In this document: positions 19,741-28,954 of the stretch, piece after piece | Numbering within the stretch: position 1 is the stretch's first letter | Layout of the letters: each line of letters begins with the position of its first letter | DNA from: Neptuniibacter sp. CAU 1671 | GTDB lineage: Bacteria > Pseudomonadota > Gammaproteobacteria > Pseudomonadales > Balneatricaceae | Length of the DNA: 64,000 nt | NCBI RefSeq assembly: GCF_029222905.1 | Contig: NZ_JARHUE010000004.1 | Coordinates: 160,433-224,432 of the forward strand | Direction of reading: 5' to 3' | Notes under the pieces: generated by a model | Database searches by the model: none | The model's input: only the letters and a program-made list of their open reading frames with translations | What the model was told of the DNA's origin: nothing | Position numbers and translations under genes: made by a program

Positions 19741-20931
19741 ATGCAAGCCCCTGCTGCACCCACCACACTGCTGATCTATCTGCTAGCCGGGTTGACGGCT
19801 ATGGCGCCGCTGGCTGTGGATGCCTACCTGCCCGCTTTGCCTGAGATGGCCCAGTTTTATGCTGTCAGCATCCATCAGGCTGAATTTTCACTGAGTGTTT
19901 TTCTGGCCGGATTTGCCCTTGGTCAACTGATTGGTGGGCCGTTTTCAGATCATTTTGGCCGGCGTATGGCGTCAGGCTGGGGTATCAGCCTGTTTTGTCT
20001 GGGCTCTTTGGGTATTGTCTTCAGCCCCAATATGGAAACACTCTGGCTCTGTCGTGCCATTCAGGCCATCGGCGGTGGCCTGGCGGTAGTAAACTCCTCT
20101 GCGGTTATTCGTGATCTGAGCCAGGGCCGTGATAGCGCACGGCATCTCTCTAATATTGCAGTCATTATGATGCTGGCCCCACTGCTGGCACCCATGATCG
20201 GGGCCGCTTTACTGCATCTTTCTTCCTGGAAGCTGATCTTTGAATTTCTGCTGGTCTATGGCCTGCTGATTGGATTAATGCTCTATTTTAAGCTGCCTGA
20301 AACCCGGAAAATTCAACCTGCCTCGACCAGTGTTCTGACACGTTATAAGAGTGTCTTAAGTCATCGGTATGCGATGGGTTTTGTACTCTCTCAGTGTTTT
20401 GCCATGGCTGGCATGTTCGCCTTTATCACCGGCTCGCCACTGGTGTACATGCAATTTTTTGGGGTTAGCGAGTCCGTCTATCCCTTTCTGTTTGGTGCCA
20501 ATATCATTGGCATGATCACGGCAAACCGAATCAATATTCGCCTGCTACACCGGTTTAATCCGCATCAGATTCTGACCCTGGGTCAGGCAATACAAATCAG
20601 CGCAGGGCTCCTGTTATGGGCCTATATCAGTTTTGCGAACAACCTGTTATTGATACCGGTCGTCGGCTTAATCATTCTGTACGTAGGTGCCATGGGCATT
20701 ATGGTGGCGAATGCTACCTCCAGCACAATTGAGTATTTTCCTCACTCAAGTGCAACAGCAACCGCAATTCTGGGCGCATCCGGCTTTGCAATGGGTGGAT
20801 TAAGCGGCGCACTGATTGGTGTATTTGGCGACGGCACACCGCTGCCTATGGCCACGGTCATGCTGCTCTGCGCCTTCTGCGGCATCTTTTTCCGTGGCCT
20901 GCTTCAGTTTAAACGCAGCCCTGATACATAA
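19741..20931 (+). CDS. Bcr/CflA-family multidrug efflux transporter (MFS)
   Basis: The 396-residue protein has about twelve membrane segments and MFS motifs. The first loop carries GGPFSDHFGRRMASG, and the N-terminal half carries the DHA1 signature DAYLPALPEMAQFY seen in Bcr/CflA drug:H+ antiporters. It probably exports drugs or small metabolites; the substrate is not readable. It is transcribed alone, divergent from thrS, and ends at a hairpin terminator (20936-20957). Confidence 0.88.
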   Translation: MQAPAAPTTLLIYLLAGLTAMAPLAVDAYLPALPEMAQFYAVSIHQAEFSLSVFLAGFALGQLIGGPFSDHFGRRMASGWGISLFCLGSLGIVFSPNMETLWLCRAIQAIGGGLAVVNSSAVIRDLSQGRDSARHLSNIAVIMMLAPLLAPMIGAALLHLSSWKLIFEFLLVYGLLIGLMLYFKLPETRKIQPASTSVLTRYKSVLSHRYAMGFVLSQCFAMAGMFAFITGSPLVYMQFFGVSESVYPFLFGANIIGMITANRINIRLLHRFNPHQILTLGQAIQISAGLLLWAYISFANNLLLIPVVGLIILYVGAMGIMVANATSSTIEYFPHSSATATAILGASGFAMGGLSGALIGVFGDGTPLPMATVMLLCAFCGIFFRGLLQFKRSPDT

Positions 20932-20935
20932 TAAA

Positions 20936-20957
20936 AAAGAGCGCCGAAGCGCTCTTT
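20936..20957. terminator. Bidirectional hairpin terminator between the efflux gene and the His-rich protein gene
   Basis: A perfect 9-bp stem AAAGAGCGC/GCGCTCTTT with a CGAA tetraloop lies between two convergent genes. On the minus strand a run of A residues on the left reads as a T-tract, so it fits both directions. Confidence 0.8.
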
Positions 20958-20977
20958 AGTATTCTGGGTCTCAATGT

Positions 20978-21433
20978 TTACAGCCTGAGGTCTACTGAAA
21001 AGAAGACCTTCTCACCATTGTGATAACCGGACAGGTAATAACTATCGCGGTAACGGTGGTACAGGTCCCCACCAATGACAACAGCATAACTGTTCCTAGG
21101 CAACACTCTTACCCAATTGCCGGTATAACGATGGTCATGCCGATAATGTCGGTCATAGTGTTTGGCTTTATACTTCCATGACTTATCGTGCCCACGGTGA
21201 TAGCCATTATTGCCAGGATGATAATCGTGATGTTTATGATGTTTGTTGCGCTCGTGACGTTCATAACGACCACGGTGATCATCTCGATATTTGCGATCGT
21301 AACGATCCGAGTGCTGATACGTTGGCTCTACCCGAATTGAAGAAGGGCCATGCGCCAGAGCCGGTACCGCAATACCCAGACTTAACGCCATCGCCATCGC
21401 CATCGCCAATGCATATTGTGTTAATTTTCGCAT
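20978..21433 (-). CDS. Secreted His/Tyr/Arg-rich protein of unknown function
   Basis: The 151-residue product starts MRKLTQYALAMAMAMALSLG and has a signal peptide cleaved near VPALA-HG (about residue 27). Residues 40-105 are packed with His (about 17 in the whole protein), Arg, Lys, Asp and Tyr. A short beta-rich C-terminal segment follows (GNWVRVLPRNSYAVVIGGDLYHRY), like small DUF6515/RcnB-like envelope proteins. Metal binding in the periplasm is a reasonable guess but not shown. The signal-peptide coding region holds a 6-base tandem repeat. The gene appears monocistronic, with GGGGGTGA before the ATG. Confidence 0.75.
   Translation of the reverse strand: MRKLTQYALAMAMAMALSLGIAVPALAHGPSSIRVEPTYQHSDRYDRKYRDDHRGRYERHERNKHHKHHDYHPGNNGYHRGHDKSWKYKAKHYDRHYRHDHRYTGNWVRVLPRNSYAVVIGGDLYHRYRDSYYLSGYHNGEKVFFSVDLRL
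21386..21409. repeat. Hexamer tandem repeat in a signal-peptide coding region
   Basis: Three exact copies of CGCCAT plus a degenerate fourth encode the Met-Ala repeat in the hydrophobic core of the signal peptide of the His-rich protein. Slippage would change the length by two residues without a frameshift. Confidence 0.8.
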
Positions 21434-21709
21434 GGTTCACCCCCATGTCTTTGCAGGTTGGCACAAATGCGCCGCTGTTGGTGTTTGGGAAAAAGGACCC
21501 GGTCATACCGGGTCAATCACGCTTTCCCACTGGAACCACCTTACATGGCTTACAGTGTGACAAACTTTCCTGAAAATAAGGGTTGCGATCAGGTAAAGTT
21601 TTGTAAATCTCTACACTGCCTTATTATTCAGCAAGTTAGCCAAACAAAAGTCCTGTGAAGGTACTGCAGAAAAGTATGCCATTCAGGTAATGAACGGCGA
21701 CTTAAGCGA

Positions 21710-22408
21710 CTATTCGCATGCCTTAAGCAGATCACGGGTATAGAGGATATGCTCTGTCGCAGCGGTACGGGCCTGCTGTTGATTGCGCTGCATGATGGCT
21801 TGATGAATAGAGCCATGCTGAGATGCGATCCGGTCCGGATAACGGCCGAACTTTTTCAGCGTCAGATCAAGCACACTGTAGATCGCATTAAAATAGCGGG
21901 TGTAAAACAGTTGGCTGAAGGAGATCACCAAAAGATGGTGGCTTGATTCCGCAATCAAGGTATGAAAACGAAGATCTGCTTTTGCTTTATTAAGCGTGGT
22001 ACTGCCACTGCTGCGCAGACGCATTGCCTGAAACTCAGCATCGATCCGCTGTAGCTGTTCAGCCGTTGCCCTCTGCGCCGCGTAGAAAGCCGCCTCCCCC
22101 TCAAGCACAGCGCGCATTTCCATCACCTGAAGCAGAAAACTGATGCCTTGAGTGGACTCCTGAGGCATCTCCAGAAAGGGTTCTAACAAATTAAGGCAAC
22201 GGGACCGCGCACCCTGCTCTGTTGCAATCAGCCCACTCAACTCGAGCGATTTTACGGCTTCGCGCACCGTGGATCTGGAGACTTTAAAGCGATCAGATAA
22301 CACTCGCTGGCTGGGCAGCGATTGTCCCGGCAGAAACTCACCGGACAAAAGCTGTGACTCAAACAGGTCCACCAGCTGCTGACTCAGGGGCTGATCACTT
22401 TTAGCCAA
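21710..22408 (-). CDS. GntR-family regulator, FadR subfamily (FCD domain)
   Basis: The 232-residue protein has an N-terminal winged helix (about 8-70; SDRFKVSRSTVREAVKSLELSGLI) and a C-terminal FCD domain. Likely metal or ligand residues sit in DLRFHTLIAESSHHLL and in the late SQHGSIHQAI. Members such as LldR, PdhR and GlcC respond to lactate, pyruvate or glycolate. It follows msbA by 42 bases and could share its transcript. A matching operator (TGGTCAGACCA) lies upstream of lutA about 6 kb away, so a role in lactate control is possible but unproven. Confidence 0.9.
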   Translation of the reverse strand: MAKSDQPLSQQLVDLFESQLLSGEFLPGQSLPSQRVLSDRFKVSRSTVREAVKSLELSGLIATEQGARSRCLNLLEPFLEMPQESTQGISFLLQVMEMRAVLEGEAAFYAAQRATAEQLQRIDAEFQAMRLRSSGSTTLNKAKADLRFHTLIAESSHHLLVISFSQLFYTRYFNAIYSVLDLTLKKFGRYPDRIASQHGSIHQAIMQRNQQQARTAATEHILYTRDLLKACE

Positions 22409-22450
22409 GTTAACTCCCTGTTTACACAGTTTGAGCGACGCCTGGTAAGT

Positions 22451-24226
22451 TTAAGACTGCTCGACCTGCAGCGTACGAAAACGACTGTAGGCACCATTCA
22501 GCTCAAGCAATTCAGCATGTGTGCCCTGCTCGATAATCTGCCCCTCTTCCATCACCACAATCATATCTGCCTGTTCGATGGTTGAAAGGCGGTGAGCAAT
22601 CACCAGAGTAGTACGGCCTTTCATAACCTCACTGAGCGCATCCTGTATGTGCCGCTCGGATTCAGTGTCCAGTGCAGACGTGGCTTCATCCAGAATCAGA
22701 ATCGGAGCATCTTTCAGGATGGCACGGGCGATGGCGATACGCTGACGCTGTCCACCGGAGAGCAATACGCCATTCTCACCTATCAGAGTCTGCAGGCCGT
22801 CTGGGAACTTGTCCACGAATTCCATCACATGCGCTGCTTCCGCCGCCTGCAATACCGCCTCTTCAGACGCATTTGCCATAGAACCGTAAGCAATATTCTC
22901 GGCAATCGTGCCGTTAAACAGCACCACATTCTGATTCACCAGAGAGATCTGTTCGCGCAGGCTTTCCAGGGTAAAATTCTGCAACGGGGTGTTATTGATC
23001 AGCAACTCTCCCTGCCACTCATCATTAAACCGCGGCAGAAGGGCTGCCAACGTGGATTTACCACTGCCAGAGCGGCCAACCAGCGCAACCGTCTTTCCTT
23101 TGGGCAGCTGTAACGAAACCGAATGCAGTACCGAACGAGGCGAATTGGGGTATGAAAAGCTCAGATTATTCAGTTGAATATCGTCAACATGGGTCAATAT
23201 CTCTGTGCCGGTATCATGTTCTTCCTGTTCATCCAAAATCTGAAACAGACTTTCGGACGCCGCAATACCACGCTGCACAATAGAAATAACATCTGTTAAC
23301 AATCGCAGTGGTTTAGTGACCATACCCGCAGCGGTTAAAAAGGCGACAAAACCACCGGTAGTCATCGACCCCATCACACTAGGGTGCATGGCAAGGAACA
23401 ACAGCGCCGCCAGTGCCAATGCAACCAGCATCTGAATCAGCGGGGTGTTCAATGATTTAGTCACCACCAGTTTCATAAACTGACGTTTGTTGTGGTTACT
23501 GGCATCTTCAAAACGTTTCTGACTGGATTCAGCACCGCCAAAGATTCGTACAATCTGATAGCCCTTGATCGACTCTGATGCCGCCTCGGTAATACTGCCT
23601 ACGGATTGCTGTATCCGTTTACTGAGCTTGCGCATCCGTTTCGCCGCAACCGATACAACCAGACCAATAAAGGGCGCTGTGACGAAAAAGATCAGTGTCA
23701 GTTTCCAGTTCAGATAAAACATATAACCCAGCAGGGCAATGACTGTGAGACCTTCCCGGAAAAGAATCTTGATAGCATTGGTGACGGACTCAGTAACCTG
23801 TTCGACGTTATAGGTCAGCTTTGCCAGCAACTCGCCACTGGAGTGCTGGTTGTAGTAAAGAGAGGGCAACAACAGCAGCTTATTGAAAACCTCAGTCCGC
23901 AACAGGTGAATAACCTCGCGGCCAACATAAGAGATACAGTAGGTACCGATAAATAACCCTGTACCCCTCATGAAAAAAATACCCAATACGGCCAGCGCAA
24001 GAAAATAGCGTTTATCGTAAGCACCGTCCTGGACCGCGTTGATCACAGTTTCGAGCCATTTCGCGGACAGGGCCTGGCCCGCACCATAGAGGGCAAACCC
24101 GACAAAACTGATCGCAAAGCCCCACCACATGGACTTCACATACCTGAGCAGGCGGCTGTAAATCTGCCAGGCACTCTGCTCAGTCACCGGTACAACAGGC
24201 GTACCGGTTGTTTTCTCTTCTCGCAT
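22451..24226 (-). CDS. msbA: Lipid A export permease/ATP-binding protein MsbA
   Basis: The 591-residue half-transporter has six N-terminal membrane segments and a C-terminal ATPase with Walker A (GRSGSGKSTLAALLPRF, about 380), signature (LSGGQRQRIAIARAI) and Walker B (LILDEATSALD). Size and domain order match MsbA, which flips lipid A-core across the inner membrane as a homodimer. It lies 23 bases after ugd and near the LpxL-type acyltransferase and two glycosyltransferases, which supports the LPS role. lpxK, a common partner, is not adjacent. Confidence 0.9.
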   Translation of the reverse strand: MREEKTTGTPVVPVTEQSAWQIYSRLLRYVKSMWWGFAISFVGFALYGAGQALSAKWLETVINAVQDGAYDKRYFLALAVLGIFFMRGTGLFIGTYCISYVGREVIHLLRTEVFNKLLLLPSLYYNQHSSGELLAKLTYNVEQVTESVTNAIKILFREGLTVIALLGYMFYLNWKLTLIFFVTAPFIGLVVSVAAKRMRKLSKRIQQSVGSITEAASESIKGYQIVRIFGGAESSQKRFEDASNHNKRQFMKLVVTKSLNTPLIQMLVALALAALLFLAMHPSVMGSMTTGGFVAFLTAAGMVTKPLRLLTDVISIVQRGIAASESLFQILDEQEEHDTGTEILTHVDDIQLNNLSFSYPNSPRSVLHSVSLQLPKGKTVALVGRSGSGKSTLAALLPRFNDEWQGELLINNTPLQNFTLESLREQISLVNQNVVLFNGTIAENIAYGSMANASEEAVLQAAEAAHVMEFVDKFPDGLQTLIGENGVLLSGGQRQRIAIARAILKDAPILILDEATSALDTESERHIQDALSEVMKGRTTLVIAHRLSTIEQADMIVVMEEGQIIEQGTHAELLELNGAYSRFRTLQVEQS

Positions 24227-24249
24227 TGGGTTACCTGAAATTGACAGAA

Positions 24250-25419
24250 TTAAGAGTCATTACCAAACAGATCGCGGGTATAAACCTTCTCTGCGCAATC
24301 TTCGATCTCTTCAGCCAGACGGTTGGCAATAATCACATCGCTGACCTGTTTGAATTCATTCAGATCAGTAATGACGCGGGAGTTAAAGAAGTGTGTGTCA
24401 TGTAACACCGGTTCATACACCACAACCTCGATACCCTTGGCTTTTATGCGTTTCATAACACCCTGAATCGCCGACGCCCGGAAATTATCTGAGCCAGACT
24501 TCATCACCAGTCGATAAATACCCACCACCTTCGGGTTACGTTTCAGGACTGCAGAGGCAATGAAATCCTTACGCGTGGTGTTGGAATCAACAATGGCGCG
24601 GATCAGGTTATTGGGCACCTGATCGTAGTTAGCCAGCAACTGTTTGGTATCTTTAGGCAGGCAGTAGCCACCGTAACCAAAAGAGGGATTGTTGTAGTGT
24701 GAGCCTATACGGGGATCCAGCCCAACACCCTGAATGATCTGGCGGGTATCCAAACCATGCGATTCAGCGTAGGAATCCAGTTCATTAAAGTACGCAACCC
24801 GCATGGCAAGATAAGTATTGGCGAACAGTTTGATTGCTTCCGCTTCCGTTGAATCCGTGAACAGGCAAGATACATTCTCTGCCAGAGCACCTTGCTTTAA
24901 CAACGAAGCAAACGTCTCTGCACGCTGGGATTTTTCGCCAACAATGATGCGTGAAGGATACAGGTTGTCATACAGCGCCTTGCCCTCACGCAGGAACTCA
25001 GGTGAAAACATAAGATTTTCGAGTTTGAGGTCATCGCGTAACTGTTGTGTGTAACCAACCGGCACCGTGGACTTGATCACCATCACTGCTGCCGGGTTGA
25101 TCGCCTGCACATCCTTCACCACCGCTTCAACACTGCGGGTATTGAAATAGTTGGTTTCTGGATCGTAATCCGTCGGGGTCGCAATAATGACAAAATCGGC
25201 GCCCAGATAGGCTTCTTCTTTATTCAGCGTGGCACGCAGGTTCAGCTCATGGTTTTTCAGATATTCGCTGATCTCATGATCTTCAATCGGAGAGAGACGG
25301 TTGTTAATCAGTTCAACCTTTTCGGGGATGATATCCAGCGCAACCACTTCATTATGCTGGGCCAGTAACACTGCATTTGAAAGCCCAACATAGCCTGTTC
25401 CTGCTACCGCAATTTTCAT
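24250..25419 (-). CDS. ugd: UDP-glucose 6-dehydrogenase
   Basis: The 389-residue enzyme matches the short (E. coli Ugd-like) form. It has the NAD-binding [14 protein letters not shown] at the N terminus, [11 protein letters not shown] in the middle domain and the catalytic Cys in [16 protein letters not shown] (about residue 257). It oxidises UDP-glucose to UDP-glucuronate in two steps, a precursor for LPS or capsule sugars. It leads the ugd-msbA unit and is divergent from lpxL. Confidence 0.9.
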   Translation of the reverse strand: MKIAVAGTGYVGLSNAVLLAQHNEVVALDIIPEKVELINNRLSPIEDHEISEYLKNHELNLRATLNKEEAYLGADFVIIATPTDYDPETNYFNTRSVEAVVKDVQAINPAAVMVIKSTVPVGYTQQLRDDLKLENLMFSPEFLREGKALYDNLYPSRIIVGEKSQRAETFASLLKQGALAENVSCLFTDSTEAEAIKLFANTYLAMRVAYFNELDSYAESHGLDTRQIIQGVGLDPRIGSHYNNPSFGYGGYCLPKDTKQLLANYDQVPNNLIRAIVDSNTTRKDFIASAVLKRNPKVVGIYRLVMKSGSDNFRASAIQGVMKRIKAKGIEVVVYEPVLHDTHFFNSRVITDLNEFKQVSDVIIANRLAEEIEDCAEKVYTRDLFGNDS

Positions 25420-25565
25420 TCAACTATTTCCTGCTACCAGAACCTAAACTGTGGCGTATGATACCACGCTTGAGAATGACAGCATGGCCCGAAAAGACAA
25501 ACTTGTGAAGAAATCGGGTTTGCTGATGACCGGCGTCATCTTTACAATTCCCACATTACTGGCCG

Positions 25566-26522
25566 ATGAACAACACCGTGACCGCTGCAACCCGAAATTC
25601 TGATTTCCTCTCACCCAAATACTGGCCGATCTGGTCAGGCATCGGGATTCTCTGGCTGTTAAATCGATTGCCCTGGCGCTGGCAGATTCAGCTTGGCCGC
25701 GTCTTGGGTTTATTCCTGTTCGTGACCAGTCCCCACCGCCGCCGAGTGACGCGCACCAATATTCGCCTCTGCTTTCCTGAACTCAGCAACGATGATCAGG
25801 CAAAAATGATCAAACAGGTTTTCATCAACAATGGAATCGGCCTGTTCGAGACAGCAATGGCATGGTGGACCCCCAGAGAAAAACTCAAACCTTTTATCGA
25901 GTTAAAAGGTCAGGAACACCTTGAGCAGGCGCTGGAAAAAGGCAAAGGCATCATTCTGCTGGGTGCGCACTTCTCAACTCTCGATCTGGGTGGATTGATC
26001 TTTTCAGAATTTTACCCGGTCGATGCAATGTATCGGCAGCACAACAATCCATTGCTGGAACACATCATCACCCGGGGACGGCAACGCTATTTTGAAGTGG
26101 TGATTGAACGTTCGGATATCCGCACGGTGGTACGTTCGCTGCGTAAAAACCATATTGTCTGGTATGCACCCGATCAGGATTTTGGCCGCAAAAATTCTGT
26201 ATTCGTCCCCTTTTTTGGCGTGCCTGCCGCTACTATCACGGCAACTACCCGTCTGGTGAAGTTTAATGACTCGCCCATCATGATGCTGGCCCAACACCGC
26301 AAACCGGATAACTCAGGTTATGTGCTGGAAGTGTTTCCTCCGATTGAGCCGTTCCCAACCGGAGATGAAGAAACAGATGCATCGTTGGTGAATGCCGAGA
26401 TTGAAAAAGCGATCAGGATCGATCCCTCACAATACATGTGGGTACACCGGCGTTTCAAAACGCACCCGAAAGGCAAGGGTTATCTGTACACAAAAAAACA
26501 GCGGGACACATCTCAGACATGA
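25566..26522 (+). CDS. lpxL: LpxL/HtrB-family lipid A acyltransferase
   Basis: The 318-residue protein has an N-terminal membrane anchor and the HX4D acyltransferase motif in LGAHFSTLDLGG (about residues 138-149). MYRQHNNPLLEHII and the basic DQDFGRKNSVFVPFFG segment follow, as in LpxL/LpxM. It transfers a secondary acyl chain to Kdo-lipid A. Its stop overlaps the start of the next glycosyltransferase gene (ATGA at 26519-26522), so the two are translationally coupled. LpxL, LpxM and LpxP cannot be told apart from motifs alone. Confidence 0.88.
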   Translation: MNNTVTAATRNSDFLSPKYWPIWSGIGILWLLNRLPWRWQIQLGRVLGLFLFVTSPHRRRVTRTNIRLCFPELSNDDQAKMIKQVFINNGIGLFETAMAWWTPREKLKPFIELKGQEHLEQALEKGKGIILLGAHFSTLDLGGLIFSEFYPVDAMYRQHNNPLLEHIITRGRQRYFEVVIERSDIRTVVRSLRKNHIVWYAPDQDFGRKNSVFVPFFGVPAATITATTRLVKFNDSPIMMLAQHRKPDNSGYVLEVFPPIEPFPTGDEETDASLVNAEIEKAIRIDPSQYMWVHRRFKTHPKGKGYLYTKKQRDTSQT

Positions 26523-27565
26523 TCACCGTGATGCAGGTATGCGGTGGAAAAAACCCTGGGGGTGCCGAAGCCCATTTTTTGCGTTTTTGTATCGAACTGG
26601 AAAAATTCGAAAACATCCATGTTGTACCAGTCGTGCGCAAAGGCTCCTGGCTGGAAAGCCAATTTCGGGAACTTCAGATAACCTGCTATAGCCTGCCCTT
26701 TCTTGGACGTTATGACCTCTGGACCCGTTACCAGCTGAAAACAATCGCCGCTAGAACGCAGGCCAAGATTGCGCAGTGCTGGATGAGCCGAGCCGCAAGC
26801 AGCATGCCCAAGGTGCGTGGCACGGTGAACATCGGACGACTGGGCGGCTATTACGCTCTGAAAAACTTCCAGTCGATGGATTGGTTAGTCGGGGCCACAA
26901 ATGATCTGCGTAGGCACATTATTGAGGGTGGGCATAGCGCTGATCAAACAGCGGTCATACCTAACTTTGTCAATCCGCCAAAACCGGAAGTGCCTCCCGA
27001 TACAGCGCGCCTGATAATTGAACTGGGACTGCAGAACAAACAGGTTCTGTTCACCCCTGCCCGCCTGCATCCGGTGAAAGGATTAGACCTGGCTCTGACA
27101 GCACTCTCCAAACTTCCGGATCAATACTGTTACGTCATTGCGGGTCAGGGCCCCGAAGAAGCTGAGCTGAAACAACAAGCTAAAGAGCTAGGCATTGCTG
27201 ATCGGGTAAAATTCGTTGGCTGGACAGACAATATTTCGCAGTACTGTTATCTGAGCGATGCGTTTGTGGTGCCCTCAAATCATGAACCCTTTGGCAGCGT
27301 GCTACTGGAAGCCTGGTCGCATCGCCTGCCGTTGATCAGTTCTGACTCTGAGGGTGCTCAGGCCATCACCACAGCGGATAAAAATGCCCTGATTTTCAAA
27401 CGCGGTGACAGCGACGGGCTGAAAAAACAGATCCTCGCCCTGTTCAGTGATCCGACGCTGCAGGCAAAACTGATTGAACAAGGCTTTGAGGAATACCAGA
27501 GCCAGTACACTGCCCGCAGTGTGCTGAGCCGGTATGTAGAGCTTTATCAAAGACTATCCAGCTAA
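26519..27565 (+). CDS. Glycosyltransferase, GT4 family (probably LPS core)
   Basis: The start is the ATG at 26519, which overlaps the lpxL stop; the product has 348 residues. It shows the N-terminal GGKNPGGAEAHFLRF acceptor-domain motif and the GT4 donor-site pattern TPARLHPVKGLDLAL, then EPFGSVLLEAW with the E-X7-E residues. It should transfer a sugar from a nucleotide donor at the inner leaflet. Coupling to lpxL suggests LPS core assembly. The sugar cannot be predicted. Confidence 0.85.
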   Translation: MITVMQVCGGKNPGGAEAHFLRFCIELEKFENIHVVPVVRKGSWLESQFRELQITCYSLPFLGRYDLWTRYQLKTIAARTQAKIAQCWMSRAASSMPKVRGTVNIGRLGGYYALKNFQSMDWLVGATNDLRRHIIEGGHSADQTAVIPNFVNPPKPEVPPDTARLIIELGLQNKQVLFTPARLHPVKGLDLALTALSKLPDQYCYVIAGQGPEEAELKQQAKELGIADRVKFVGWTDNISQYCYLSDAFVVPSNHEPFGSVLLEAWSHRLPLISSDSEGAQAITTADKNALIFKRGDSDGLKKQILALFSDPTLQAKLIEQGFEEYQSQYTARSVLSRYVELYQRLSS

Positions 27566-27574
27566 GTGAGCTGC

Positions 27575-27595
27575 CCTTTAACCTGAGGCTAAAGG
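27575..27595. terminator. Weak bidirectional hairpin between convergent glycosyltransferase genes
   Basis: CCTTTA...TAAAGG forms a 21-base near-palindrome with an inner CCT/AGG stem and one mismatch, centred between two convergent stops. There is no strong T-tract, so efficiency is uncertain. Confidence 0.4.
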
Positions 27596-27601
27596 ACAGA
27601 A

Positions 27602-28702
27602 TTAGTCTGCGGCGAGTTTTTTATAGAGCCCCAGCGTTGCTTCAATCATTCGATTCAGCACAAACGGGTTTTCGTTAATCTTTACGGGCTCAGCATCAAA
27701 CAGAGCAGAAACCTTATTTACGACCGCTGCCAGATCACCAACGGCCACTTTACCTTCCGGATAAATTGCACTGAGCGTCTCATCTACCGCACCGTAGGCA
27801 TACCCCACCACCGGGGTACCAATCGAGAGACATTCAACCACCGTGCGGCCAAATGCCTCAGCCGTTGTCGAGGTCAACGTCAGCATCACGTGTGACTGTG
27901 CATACAGATCCTTCATATCGGAACGGGTTCCGAGAAAGCTGAAAAAGCCTTCAACGCCTGCTGCTTGAATAGCCTGCCTGACCTCTTCAAGAAAATGCCC
28001 TTTGGGGTCACTGCCTACCACCAGTACATGGAAGTCCTGACGCTGTTGCGCCAGCGCAGCAACAACCTTCACAAGATCCAGATGACCTTTCCAGCGGGTA
28101 ATGCGCCCCGGAAAACAGATCAGTTTTTTGCCTTTGGCAGCGGGATAGGCCTCAAACAGTGCCTCAGACCAGGCAGTTTCAGGCACAAAACCCCGGGGAA
28201 ACTCCTGTGGATCAATGCCCCGGTGCACAACGGTTACCTTGGCAGGATCAACCTCAGGAAAATTATCCAGCAGATAAGTCTTTGCAGTTTCAGACACCGC
28301 AATCACCTGCTCTCCCCGACCCATAATCGCACTGTATCGATTCACCGAATGCATGCCGTGCAGAGTGGTCATAAAACGTGGCCGGGTTGTTGGATTCATT
28401 TTGCGCCAGGCCAGCCAGACAACCCAGGCAGGCATCCGAGATCTGACATGCACAATATCCGGCTGCTCCTGTTGCAACCACTGCCGAAAACGCCGTACCT
28501 GCAATAGCATCGCCAGGGATTTTCTGCCGAGCTCCCACTGCACATGACGACTGCCCTCAGCCTCAAGCTGTGCGACCAGTCGGCCACCCGCAGAAACCAC
28601 CACAGATTCATGACCAGCCTCAACCAGACCTTTGGCCACTTCCAGCGTGCCCCGTTCAACCCCGCCCAGCTCTAACGCTGGTAATACCTGAACAACTTTC
28701 AC
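27602..28702 (-). CDS. Glycosyltransferase, GT4 family (WaaG-like context)
   Basis: The 366-residue protein starts MKVVQVLPALELGGVERGTLEVAKGL, the usual GT4 N terminus. It carries FPGRITRWKGHLDLVKV and EAFGRTVVECLSIGTPVVGYAYG with the E-X7-E pair. It converges on the other GT4 gene and is divergent from lutA. By position it belongs to the LPS cluster; donor and acceptor are unknown. It lacks membrane segments, so it is probably peripheral on the inner membrane. Confidence 0.85.
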   Translation of the reverse strand: MKVVQVLPALELGGVERGTLEVAKGLVEAGHESVVVSAGGRLVAQLEAEGSRHVQWELGRKSLAMLLQVRRFRQWLQQEQPDIVHVRSRMPAWVVWLAWRKMNPTTRPRFMTTLHGMHSVNRYSAIMGRGEQVIAVSETAKTYLLDNFPEVDPAKVTVVHRGIDPQEFPRGFVPETAWSEALFEAYPAAKGKKLICFPGRITRWKGHLDLVKVVAALAQQRQDFHVLVVGSDPKGHFLEEVRQAIQAAGVEGFFSFLGTRSDMKDLYAQSHVMLTLTSTTAEAFGRTVVECLSIGTPVVGYAYGAVDETLSAIYPEGKVAVGDLAAVVNKVSALFDAEPVKINENPFVLNRMIEATLGLYKKLAAD

Positions 28703-28865
28703 GTGAGTTTTTAATCCGTATACAGTGAATCCAGGCAGCGGTTCACTGCACCGGTGGTTTTCTGAAACGCGATCACTCTCTTATGCGGTGATCCTTATTG
28801 GCGAGAGAGTATAAACCACTCACCCCCTGATGATGAGTCCCTGTGATTTGAATCAGCAACAGATT

Positions 28866-28880
28866 CTTGGTCAGACCAGT
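28866..28880. promoter_or_regulatory. GntR/FadR-type operator upstream of lutABC
   Basis: TGGTCAGACCA (28868-28878) is a perfect palindrome centred on base 28873. The right half extends to GACCAGTT, identical to the FadR consensus half-site, and the general FadR-subfamily pattern is TGGTnnnACCA. It lies about 75 bases before the lutA start codon, where it could overlap the promoter. It probably binds a GntR-family regulator such as LldR or LutR. Confidence 0.65.
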
Positions 28881-28954
28881 TTTACGTCTATCATTTTCAT
28901 AGATGCAACGCTTCTCTATCTTCAGCGGCTAATAACAATACAGAGAATACCGAC

